The notes beneath the pieces were generated by a model that did no database searches, was not told where the DNA came from, and was given only the letters and a program-made list of their open reading frames with translations. This document shows, piece after piece, positions 7,295 to 13,432 of a stretch of DNA of 20,381 bases. The DNA is taken from positions 1 to 20,381 of IMG/VR virus record IMGVR_UViG_3300037070_001813; one strand, written 5' to 3'. Origin of the DNA: a virus. Numbering within the stretch: the first letter of the stretch is position 1; each line of letters opens with the position of its first letter. The position numbers and the translations under genes were made by a program.

Positions 7295-7833
7295 TGGCCG
7301 ACTTCCCGTCTCCCGGCGTCTGCCTTCCGGTGTACTCGGTGTTCTCGTCGGTCGCGTCGGGTGGCGCACTCAACTTACTTGCGAACTCGGCAGGCAACGG
7401 CGCCTCGACCGCGTGGCCGTCAGCGAACCGTGCCATCTACGTGCCGTTCTACCTGCCCGCTTCGTTCACTCTCGCGTCGATGTTCTCGTACAACGGCGCG
7501 ACGGCAACCGGCAACATCGACCTGGGTGTGTACGGCGTCGACGGGACGCTGATCGCGTCGAAGGGCGCGACCGCCCAGTCGGGCACCAGCACGTTGCAGA
7601 TCCTGACGATGGCGTCTCTGATCCTGCTGCCGCCCGGCCGTTACTACATGGCGATGTCGGCTTCGTCGACCTCGTCGACCGTGTTCGCGCGAACCCCGAA
7701 CGTCGCCACACAGCAGCGGATGGGGATCCTGCAGGCCGCGTCCCAGAATCCGCTCGCGACCGGGCCGACGCTCGCGACCGTCGCCAGCTCGTTCCTCCCG
7801 TTCTTCGGCATCGCCCAGATCACCACCTATTAG
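7294..7833 (+). CDS. Beta-rich structural protein, paralogue B of a tandem pair
   Basis: The ATG at 7294 overlaps the stop of paralogue A and gives MADFPSPGVCLPVYSVFSSV; the frame is open upstream to 7114, but that would overlap the neighbour deeply. The 179-residue product follows the same plan as paralogue A: a W-P-S/T-A-N segment (AWPSANRAIYVPFYLP), the core GNIDLGVYGVDGTLIASKGA then TAQSGTSTLQ, LLPPGRYYMAMSAS, and a C-terminal QQRMGILQAAS followed by SSFLPFFGI. The N-terminal third differs more from its partner than the core does. It was most likely produced by gene duplication followed by divergence. A structural or adhesion role is inferred from context only. Confidence 0.72.
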   Translation: MADFPSPGVCLPVYSVFSSVASGGALNLLANSAGNGASTAWPSANRAIYVPFYLPASFTLASMFSYNGATATGNIDLGVYGVDGTLIASKGATAQSGTSTLQILTMASLILLPPGRYYMAMSASSTSSTVFARTPNVATQQRMGILQAASQNPLATGPTLATVASSFLPFFGIAQITTY

Positions 7834-7836
7834 GAG
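7832..7836 (+). promoter_or_regulatory. Ribosome binding site for the gene at 7842
   Basis: AGGAG overlaps the TAG stop of paralogue B and lies five bases before the ATG at 7842. It decides the start within a longer open frame that reaches back to 7413. Confidence 0.7.
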
Positions 7837-7841
7837 AACCG

Positions 7842-8189
7842 ATGGCTGTCACCGCACAAGGACAGAACACCCAGTCGGCAACGGTGACGACCGAACACAC
7901 CCTGCTCGACGTCGCTGTCGCCGGCACGTTCACGCTGCATGTCGACACCGTCAACATGGTGGCCGGGGACGGGCTCGAGCTGCGCATCTACCAGATCGTG
8001 CTGACGGGCGGAACACGCCGGGTCGCGTATCTCGGTGCGTGGCAGGGGGCGCAACCGGTCGACGACCTGATCAAGATCAGCGTCCCGATCTCGAACGAAC
8101 TGACCGACTCGGGGTCGCTGCGTTTCACGTTGAAGCAGACGACCGGCACCAGCCGGAACTTCCCCTGGAAAGTCCTGAAGTACGCGTAG
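7842..8189 (+). CDS. Conserved small phage virion-region protein
   Basis: This 115-residue protein begins MAVTAQGQNTQSATVTTEHT after a clear ribosome site. It is all-beta in character: LLDVAVAGTFTLHVDTVNMV, GDGLELRIYQIVLTGGTRRV, then DLIKISVPISNELTDSGSLR and FTLKQTTGTSRNFPWKVLKY. I recognise a short family encoded beside structural genes in diverse tailed phages, without known biochemical function. The size and strand pattern would fit a compact beta-sandwich decorating the head or forming part of an appendage. The next gene starts two bases after its stop. The coding call is firm and the role is open. Confidence 0.7.
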   Translation: MAVTAQGQNTQSATVTTEHTLLDVAVAGTFTLHVDTVNMVAGDGLELRIYQIVLTGGTRRVAYLGAWQGAQPVDDLIKISVPISNELTDSGSLRFTLKQTTGTSRNFPWKVLKYA

Positions 8190-8192
8190 CGT

Positions 8193-8957
8193 GTGGCTGC
8201 TCCTTCGACACGAAACATTGTTCCGCTTCTCCCGACGGGGGCAGCGCCCAACGACTACACCCTCGACTGTCAGCCAGGCACCTATGCGGTCACTGGCGCG
8301 TCGGCAACTCTCGCCCGAGGACTGTTCGTCAATGCCGAGCCAGGCGTCTACACGGTCACTGGTTCCAATGCGACCCTCGCACGGGGATTGTTCCTCGAAT
8401 CGTCCCCTGGCAGCTATGCGGTCACAGGTACAGCGGCCACCGTTCTCTATGGGAAGTTCCTCAGTGCCGACGCCGGTTCATACGCGGTCACCGGGACAGC
8501 GGCGACCACCGCTGCGGGACGGGTCTTCAACGCCGAGGTCGGTTCGTACACCGTCACCGGTCTGGCTGCCACCTTTGCGCTTGCACGCAACCTCTCCGCT
8601 GACCCCGGCGTCTATGTCATCAACGGTGTTGACGCTTCCATCGCGCTCGCCGGCGTGTTCGCTCTCCAGGCCGACCCCGGCGCATACACGGTCAGCGGTG
8701 CGAACGCCACACTTGCTCGCGGACTGTTCCTGCAGGTCGACCCTGGAACGTATGCGGTCACCGGGTTCGCCGCGACGTTCCTGCGCGCCCTGGTTGCGTC
8801 CGCCGACCCTGGCGCCTACGTCGTCACGGGTGTCGCGGCCAGCCTTGTCAAGGTCGGGATCGTGCATCTCGAGCTGGTCGGCTACCCGCCGATCCTCGTC
8901 AGCCACAACGGCGGCGGCTACATCCAGGCGATCGACCGAGTAGAGGTGGAGGTCTGA
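8193..8957 (+). CDS. Repeat protein made of nine 22-residue PGxYxVTGxxAT units
   Basis: The GTG at 8193 gives MAAPSTRNIVPLLPTG, and the 254-residue product is mostly a tandem repeat. The conserved Tyr falls at 31, 53, 75, 97, 119, 141, 165, 187 and 209, a period of 22 residues with one 24-residue step. The consensus is [D/E]-P-G-x-Y-x-V-T-G-x-x-A-T-L-x-R-G-L-F-x-x-x. A non-repeat cap, GYPPILVSHNGGGYIQAIDR, closes the protein near 230-249. Such regularly spaced Gly/Tyr/Val units suggest a beta-solenoid or a fibrous stack. Similar AGSYxITGxxAT repeats occur in phage tail or minor structural proteins. Its stop overlaps the connector ATG (TGATG). The role is inferred: an extended virion fibre, spacer or adhesin. 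Copy-number variation among relatives is likely. Confidence 0.78.
   Translation: MAAPSTRNIVPLLPTGAAPNDYTLDCQPGTYAVTGASATLARGLFVNAEPGVYTVTGSNATLARGLFLESSPGSYAVTGTAATVLYGKFLSADAGSYAVTGTAATTAAGRVFNAEVGSYTVTGLAATFALARNLSADPGVYVINGVDASIALAGVFALQADPGAYTVSGANATLARGLFLQVDPGTYAVTGFAATFLRALVASADPGAYVVTGVAASLVKVGIVHLELVGYPPILVSHNGGGYIQAIDRVEVEV
8272..8860 (+). repeat. Tandem 66-bp coding repeats (nine degenerate copies)
   Basis: Each 22-residue repeat of the surrounding gene corresponds to about 66 bases; one unit has 72. Fragments such as TATGCGGTCAC (near 8283 and 8412) recur at the expected phase, and TATGCGGTCACCGGG recurs near 8751. Variants of CTCGCNCGNGGACTGTTC recur after three of the units. 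The copies have diverged at the DNA level, so they are old duplications under protein-level selection rather than a fresh expansion. Confidence 0.7.
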
Positions 8958-9586
8958 TGGTCATCACGTTCCGCGACTACACGCCGGCGCCCCGTTACGA
9001 CGGCAACCCGTGGACAGAGGTCGACATCGAGGAGTCGGACACGACGACGCTGTCCGATGACACGGTCTGGTCGCTGGTCGAGACGATCGCGCTCTCGCCT
9101 GTTGACGCCGACCCGGAGAACCCGGCGTCGCGTTCGCTCACAACCGAGGACGCGACCGACACGATCGACCTGTGGTACCGGCTGGTCTTCCGTGACGGCA
9201 CCGGGGATGAGCAGCAGACGACGCAGCCGGTGCAGAACACGTCGCTGGCGACGTCGTACGGGACGATCACGGAGCTGGCGCGGATCCTGAAGATCAGGAC
9301 GCCGACGGAGGATCAGCGGGGCGCGATGGCGAGGGTTCTGATCGCCGCCGCCGAGGAGGTCAACAACGAGATCAACCTGCCGGACGACACGTATCTCACG
9401 TCGGGTCAGGTGGCGTTGGCGACCCAGGTCAACCTCGAGCGCGCCGCGGAGCTGTGGAACTTCCAGATGGTGCAGTTCGGCGTGATCCTCGGTAGCGAGG
9501 TCGGGCCCGTCCACATCGGACGTGACACCTGGAAGAAGCATTCGATCACCCTGGGCCCGTTGAAGCAGGGGTGGGGGTTCGCGTAG
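8957..9586 (+). CDS. Head-tail connector (adaptor) protein with an extra N-terminal beta domain
   Basis: This has 209 residues. The C-terminal half, from about 101, is a helical head-tail adaptor of the gp6/gp15-like type: YGTITELARILKIRTPTEDQ, ARVLIAAAEEVNNEI, QVNLERAAELWNFQMVQFGV and GPVHIGRDTWKKHSITLGPL. This helical ring binds below the portal. The N-terminal half (1 to about 95) is different: ITFRDYTPAPRYDGNPWTEV, then WSLVETIALSPVDADPENPA and IDLWYRLVFRDGTG, a fibronectin-III/Ig-like strand pattern. It is therefore probably a two-domain protein, with the beta domain facing outward or contacting the surface proteins encoded upstream. The start overlaps the previous stop (TGATG). Connector identity is well supported by pattern; the beta-domain role is inferred. 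Confidence 0.82.
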   Translation: MVITFRDYTPAPRYDGNPWTEVDIEESDTTTLSDDTVWSLVETIALSPVDADPENPASRSLTTEDATDTIDLWYRLVFRDGTGDEQQTTQPVQNTSLATSYGTITELARILKIRTPTEDQRGAMARVLIAAAEEVNNEINLPDDTYLTSGQVALATQVNLERAAELWNFQMVQFGVILGSEVGPVHIGRDTWKKHSITLGPLKQGWGFA

Positions 9587-10033
9587 GTGCCGACCACGAC
9601 GCAGAACGCCGACCTGTTGGACGCGATGGCAGACCAGATCCGCACGGCGCTCGCCTCGGTGACCGACGTCGAGGTTCAGGTCGAGCCGCGGATGGTGTCG
9701 GCCCCGTCGCCGCCGACGATCGACATGTACCCCGGCGACGTCTCGCGCGGAACCGACGCCGCAGCGTTCGGGCTCGAGGGCGAGTTCCTGTTCACGGTCA
9801 GGGCGAGGGTGAACGAGAACGACGCCGACGCGAACCAGGATCTGCTGCTCAACTTCATGGACGACGTCAACGCTCTTTCGGTCGCGGCGGCGCTGTATGA
9901 AGACCCCACATTGGGGGGGCTGGCGTCCGACATGGATTGCATCAACCCGACCGGCTACGTCCTGTACCCGTACGGGTCGGAGACGCTGCTGGGGTTCCAG
10001 TTCACGGCACGGGTGATCAGGTCGGACTCGTGA
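9587..10033 (+). CDS. Tail terminator-like / neck protein
   Basis: The GTG at 9587 directly follows the connector stop; the product has 148 residues. The layout is that of tail-terminator or minor neck proteins: an N-terminal helix (LLDAMADQIRTALASV, 10-25), strands containing PPTIDMYPGD and the segment EFLFTVRARVNENDADANQD, a long helix (LLLNFMDDVNALSVAAALYE), and C-terminal strands GYVLYPYGSETLLGFQFTAR. In siphoviruses this protein caps the tail tube and joins it to the connector. Its position right after the connector supports this. Sequence identity within the family is low, so a head-completion protein is an alternative. Its TGA overlaps the GTG of the first gene of the accessory cassette (GTGA). 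Confidence 0.72.
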   Translation: MPTTTQNADLLDAMADQIRTALASVTDVEVQVEPRMVSAPSPPTIDMYPGDVSRGTDAAAFGLEGEFLFTVRARVNENDADANQDLLLNFMDDVNALSVAAALYEDPTLGGLASDMDCINPTGYVLYPYGSETLLGFQFTARVIRSDS

Positions 10034-10674
10034 CGACGTTCGCGACAGACGTGCGGCTCGGGATCGAGCTCGGGATCGGCTGCTCCCCGGAGTGCAACCA
10101 CTTCGCGGGCCCGCTCCTGTCGCAGCTCGACTCGGGCAAGTACGACGTGTGCGCCACGATGCCGCTGCCGTTGTCACGCGAGGCATGGCAGGACGAGCAC
10201 CGCACCTCCCGTAAGCGCGCCTGGAAGGCCGAGCACCACGGGTACTTCGCAGCCAGGGTCAACCGCGACGAGTTCGAGGACGACGTCTGGGCCGTCAACC
10301 TGTCGCGCCCCGTAAGACAGGGCCGACCGATGACGGACTCGTACAAGGACAGACCCATGTATGCGCGGGAGAACGCTTCCTGTGCCCTCCACGGGGTACA
10401 TGCGTACGGTGTGCTCGACGGCCACGGCACGCTGGTCGCGTATCTGTGGATGTACCGCGCCGGCGACCTGGCGCTGGTGTCGCAGGTTCTCGGTCATGCG
10501 GCGCACGAGGACTTCGGGATCATGCACCTGCTGTTCCGTGAGGCGCTGACCGCCGAGGGACAGATCGCGCCGGGCGTCGCTTGTTACAACCGTTGGGACT
10601 CAGGGAAGCCGGGCCTCCGTCAGTTGAAGGCGTGGGTCGGGTTCGAGGAGACGAGGGTGGAATGGCTCCCGTAG
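10030..10674 (+). CDS. Putative acyltransferase-like protein (GNAT/FemAB-like)
   Basis: The GTG at 10030 overlaps the previous stop, and the product has 214 residues; the frame is open back to 9937 but that part shows no resemblance. Features: Cys-rich N-terminus (GCSPECNHF, 17-25), a basic helix HRTSRKRAWKAEHHGY (57-72), and the segment VNLSRPVRQGRPMTDSYKDR (89-108). A GNAT-like half follows: GVLDGHGTLVAYLWMYRAGD, LALVSQVLGHAAHEDFGIMH, then GLRQLKAWVGFEETRVEWLP. The end resembles the GNAT 'xxxYxxxGF' tail. I recall this RQGRPM-type protein in phage glycosylation-like cassettes. Acyl transfer to a sugar or protein is inferred, not shown. It opens a five-gene cassette and its end overlaps the next gene by 13 bases. 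Confidence 0.62.
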   Translation: MTTFATDVRLGIELGIGCSPECNHFAGPLLSQLDSGKYDVCATMPLPLSREAWQDEHRTSRKRAWKAEHHGYFAARVNRDEFEDDVWAVNLSRPVRQGRPMTDSYKDRPMYARENASCALHGVHAYGVLDGHGTLVAYLWMYRAGDLALVSQVLGHAAHEDFGIMHLLFREALTAEGQIAPGVACYNRWDSGKPGLRQLKAWVGFEETRVEWLP

Positions 10675-11159
10675 TTTTGGACGGCAGGCTCGGTGAGATC
10701 AGCGCGGAGGCGCGCGTCTACCCGGCGCACCTGTTGCGCGAGGGTGGCACCGGGCTGTGTCTGTTCGCGGCTCGTTTCTGGGGTGTGAACGACGCGATCC
10801 ACATGGCGCGTCAGATTATGGCCGTCGACCTCGTCGATACCAGCCCGCGCGTAATGGAGATGAGCAGGATGTATCGCGGTGGCGGTATGGAGGCCCGCGG
10901 ATTCTGTCACGACGCCTGGGCGTTCGCGGAACGATCGCAAGGAACCGACCGCCAGTGGGACGCGGTGAGCGCGGACACCTTCACCGGCGACCCCATGACC
11001 CGCAGCCTCGCATCGCTCGAGTTGTGGTGCTCCCTCGCCCGCGACGTCGTCACCGTCACCCACGTCCCCGGCGCACCCTACGACGTGCCGGACGGCTGGG
11101 AAGGCGCGCTGTTCCCCCGCAACGACCGTGTCAACTGGCTGGTGCTCACGCCATGCTGA
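10662..11159 (+). CDS. SAM-dependent methyltransferase-like protein
   Basis: The ATG at 10662, inside the end of the upstream gene, gives 165 residues; the frame is open back to 10581. The protein looks like a small class I methyltransferase: a modified nucleotide-loop region GGTGLCLFAARFWGVNDAIH (28-47), an acidic strand end AVDLVDTSP (54-62), an acid in FCHDAWAFAE (81-90), strand WDAVSADTF (99-107), and a later strand VVTVTHV. The classic GxGxG motif is absent, replaced by a GGTGL-type loop, so SAM binding is likely but not certain. It may methylate a sugar, a virion protein or another cassette product. It overlaps the following glycosyltransferase gene by seven bases. The coding call is firm and the activity inferred. 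Confidence 0.65.
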   Translation: MAPVVLDGRLGEISAEARVYPAHLLREGGTGLCLFAARFWGVNDAIHMARQIMAVDLVDTSPRVMEMSRMYRGGGMEARGFCHDAWAFAERSQGTDRQWDAVSADTFTGDPMTRSLASLELWCSLARDVVTVTHVPGAPYDVPDGWEGALFPRNDRVNWLVLTPC

Positions 11160-11743
11160 CCCCCGACAAGGTGACCGCGTGTCTCGTTACCCGCGGCGAC
11201 CAGCCCGAACAGCTCGAGCGGATCATCGCGACGCTGCCCTATGACGAGATCATCGTCTGGGACAACTCGCACGCGCGCGACCTGAAGACCGCCGGCCGCT
11301 ACCAGGCGATGCTCGCTGCGAAACACGACGTCGTCTACTTCCAGGACGACGACACCCTCTTTCGGATGCACGCGGAACTGGTGCTCGAGTACGAGCCCGG
11401 AACGATCACGGCGGTGTATGGGCATGGGGAGAACGACGGCGGCTACGGCGACCTGCCGCTGGTCTGCGGTGGAGCATTGGCAGACCGGGGCGCGGTGCTC
11501 GAGGGGATGAGACGCTACCGCGACGAGCCGCTGTCGGACTGGCCCGACGAGGATCTTTACTACGCCGACTTCGCGATCGGCGTGCTGACACCGCACAAGC
11601 ACGTGCGGTTGCCGTTCGAGATCAACATGGAGATCGCACAGCACCCGTCCCGCCTGTGCAACCAGCCGTGGGCGGCGGACGCGAAACGACGGGTGACGGA
11701 ACGAGCACGGGCGATCAGGGACGGTGCGCTATCCGTCGCGTAG
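11153..11743 (+). CDS. GT-A type glycosyltransferase-like protein
   Basis: The ATG at 11153 gives 196 residues (the frame is open back to 10757). The N-terminus VTACLVTRGDQPEQLERIIA (7-26) is the start of a GT-A nucleotide-sugar fold, followed by DEIIVWDNSHARDL (31-44). The metal-binding DxD-type motif is VVYFQDDDTLF (60-70, acids 65-67). Later parts fit an acceptor-side region: VCGGALADRGAVLEGM and DWPDEDLYYADFAIGV, the latter with an acidic cluster that could hold a catalytic base. It is shorter than many GT2 enzymes. It probably transfers a sugar from an NDP-sugar to a virion or cell-wall acceptor, with donor and acceptor unknown. The C-terminal about 30 residues overlap the open frame of the next gene. 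Confidence 0.75.
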   Translation: MLTPDKVTACLVTRGDQPEQLERIIATLPYDEIIVWDNSHARDLKTAGRYQAMLAAKHDVVYFQDDDTLFRMHAELVLEYEPGTITAVYGHGENDGGYGDLPLVCGGALADRGAVLEGMRRYRDEPLSDWPDEDLYYADFAIGVLTPHKHVRLPFEINMEIAQHPSRLCNQPWAADAKRRVTERARAIRDGALSVA

Positions 11744-12486
11744 GCCCATTCGGCCACGACGACCTCCTCGACCTCGACTCGCTGTACGCACGCGCCGACC
11801 GTGTGATCCCGATGCGCGACGTCTGGAAGGGAGACACCAACCCGCGCGCCATCGCTGTCCGGCACGACGTGGACGACAACGCTGGAGCCTTCGACACCGC
11901 GCTCCGCATGGCCGAATGGGAGTTCGAGCGCGGCTACAGCTCCACCTACTACCTGCTGCACTCGGCGGGCTACTGGAACGCCGACAACCTCGTCCGCGCG
12001 CTCACCTTCCAGGAACTCGGACACGAGGTCGGGGTGCATGTGAACGCAATCGCGGAATCGCTCAGACGCCGCAGGGCACCCGACTGGATCCTCCTAGAGG
12101 CACTGTCGGATCTGCGCTCGGTGGGCCTGAGAATCGACGGTATGGCCGCGCACGGGGATCCCCTCTGTCGTGACCGGGAGGGCCGGGTCAGGTTCGTCAA
12201 CGATGAGATGTTCCTCGAGTCACGCCGCCCGTCGATGGGCTCCGCGACCCGCACCGTCACCCACAAGAAGACGACGGTGATGCTGGAGCCGCAGCCGCGC
12301 GCGAACTACCACCTTTCGTACGACGCGTCATGGCTGTCTCGGGGCGACTACCTGTCGGACTCGGGGCATGTGTGGTCGCAGGAGTTCGACCATGTGTGCC
12401 GTCACTGGCCGAAGCACGGGCAGCTGCACATGCTGGTTCACCCGGACTGGTGGGTCGGCGCGTTCCCGATGGCGGTCGCCGCATGA
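11656..12486 (+). CDS. Polysaccharide deacetylase-superfamily (NodB-like) protein
   Basis: The product has up to 276 residues from GTG 11656; the true start is uncertain (GTG 11668 also possible), and either start overlaps the upstream gene by more than 70 bases. Motifs of the deacetylase fold are clear: AVRHDVDD (67-74), the RHDVD form of motif 1; STYYLLHSAGYW (96-107); LGHEVGVHVNA (121-131), the His motif; MAAHGDP (163-169); and LHMLVHPDWW (257-266), the C-terminal His. These would place a metal and an acid/base His, so a hydrolase acting on N-acetylated sugar is plausible. The substrate is unknown. It lies between two glycosyltransferases, which suits removal of an acetyl group from a transferred sugar. 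Its stop overlaps the next ATG (ATGA). Confidence 0.72.
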   Translation: MQPAVGGGRETTGDGTSTGDQGRCAIRRVGPFGHDDLLDLDSLYARADRVIPMRDVWKGDTNPRAIAVRHDVDDNAGAFDTALRMAEWEFERGYSSTYYLLHSAGYWNADNLVRALTFQELGHEVGVHVNAIAESLRRRRAPDWILLEALSDLRSVGLRIDGMAAHGDPLCRDREGRVRFVNDEMFLESRRPSMGSATRTVTHKKTTVMLEPQPRANYHLSYDASWLSRGDYLSDSGHVWSQEFDHVCRHWPKHGQLHMLVHPDWWVGAFPMAVAA

Positions 12487-13226
12487 GCCTCTGGTTCATC
12501 GTGCCGGCGCACGGCCGGGTCGAGCTCGCACGCATCTGCCTCACCCAGCTACGCCGAACCTGTGACGCGCTCGAGGACGAAGGCATCCGTGCGTCCGCCG
12601 TAGTGGTCGCAGACGACGAGAACCTGGACACCGCCCGCGACCTCGGGTTTGCGTGGGTGCGCCGTGACAACCGGTTCGTGTCGCGCAAGTTCAACGACGG
12701 GATCCAGTTGGCGTGCGACCCGCAGTTCAACCCTCACCCGGTCGAGTTCGTCGTGCCCTGCGGCTCCGACGACTTCGTCGACTGGCGACTGTTCCACAAC
12801 CTGCCGTCGCAGAACACCGTCGTCGGGTTCCAGCGGATGTCGTTCGTCCGCGAGGACGGCGCCGAACTGACGGTCAGGAAGATCAACACGGAGGGCGGCT
12901 GCGGGATCCGCATCTGGCCCCGTCACCTGATGGCCGCAACCGGCTACAGGCCCGCCGATGAGGACAGACCCCGCGGCTGCGACACCTCGATCCTCGTGAA
13001 CACCCGGCGCGCGTTCCCCGACATGCGGGTGGAGCACCGCGACCTGGATCCGCTGCAGATCGTGGACTGGAAGTCGACCGGCGCGAACCTGAACCCGTAC
13101 GACGCGCTTCGCCGCCACAAGTCCGAGCTTCAGCGTGACCCGTTCCAGGTGCTCGACGGCCGCTACCCGCGGGAGGCGTTGCGGGAGATGCAGGATCACT
13201 ACTGCCGGACACTGGTGCCCGCGTGA
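12483..13226 (+). CDS. Family 2-like glycosyltransferase
   Basis: The ATG at 12483 overlaps the deacetylase-like stop; 247 residues. It begins with a typical GT-A strand-loop, MSLWFIVPAHGRVELARICL, then VVVADDENLDTARDLGFAWV (41-59 region), the phrase RRDNRFVSRKFNDGIQLA (60-77), and the metal-site strand VEFVVPCGSDDFVDW (87-101) with SDD acting as DxD. Downstream GGCGIRIWPRHLMAATGYRP resembles the acceptor loop of GT2 enzymes. The C-terminal part (PLQIVDWKSTGANLNPYDAL and after) is basic and may be a helical extension. It is the second transferase of the cassette; a second sugar or chain extension is inferred. The stop overlaps the next gene (GTGA), tying the cassette to the tail operon. Confidence 0.8.
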   Translation: MSLWFIVPAHGRVELARICLTQLRRTCDALEDEGIRASAVVVADDENLDTARDLGFAWVRRDNRFVSRKFNDGIQLACDPQFNPHPVEFVVPCGSDDFVDWRLFHNLPSQNTVVGFQRMSFVREDGAELTVRKINTEGGCGIRIWPRHLMAATGYRPADEDRPRGCDTSILVNTRRAFPDMRVEHRDLDPLQIVDWKSTGANLNPYDALRRHKSELQRDPFQVLDGRYPREALREMQDHYCRTLVPA

Positions 13227-13429
13227 ACATGGGTGTCTACGAGGTGACGGGCAAGCGGGAGTATCGCGGCCACGCGCCCGGCACCGAGTTCGAGGCGAAC
13301 CTTCAGCCCGGTGCCGAGCGTCGCGCTGTCGACCGTGGCGACATCGTCCTATTGCGGCGCGTCACGCCGACGCTGCCTGCCGAGTTCTGTTTACCCGACG
13401 GCTGGATCGCCAGCCACAGAGAGGAGTAA
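13223..13429 (+). CDS. Small conserved beta protein upstream of the major tail gene
   Basis: GTG 13223 overlaps the previous stop (68 residues); ATG 13229, two codons later, is an alternative start. The sequence MNMGVYEVTGKREYRGHAPG, FEANLQPGAERRAVDRGDI and PTLPAEFCLPDGWIASHREE suggests a short SH3-like barrel. I recall similar MGVYxVTGxxxYRGHxPGxxFEA proteins beside major tail or neck genes in actinobacterial phages, without a known function. Its stop TAA lies inside the ribosome-site region of the major tail gene. A neck or tail assembly role is only inferred from location. Confidence 0.68.
   Translation: MNMGVYEVTGKREYRGHAPGTEFEANLQPGAERRAVDRGDIVLLRRVTPTLPAEFCLPDGWIASHREE
13421..13426 (+). 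promoter_or_regulatory. Ribosome binding site of the major tail gene
   Basis: GAGGAG, straddling the end of the small upstream gene, ends six bases before the GTG at 13433. It allows strong initiation for an abundant protein. Confidence 0.7.
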
Positions 13430-13432
13430 GAG

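Noticed and set aside
8272-8860. Possible CRISPR-like array from the 66-bp periodicity
   Set aside because: The copies are degenerate coding repeats in phase with a clear protein repeat; no identical direct repeats separated by unique spacers are present.
8191-8943. 250-residue frame starting two bases before the repeat protein
   Set aside because: It is Ser/Arg/Pro-rich and its apparent periodicity is simply the shadow of the 22-residue repeat in the adjacent frame.
8918-10186. 422-residue - strand frame opposite the connector and neck genes
   Set aside because: It has Arg-rich composition and no domain signal, and spans several + strand genes.
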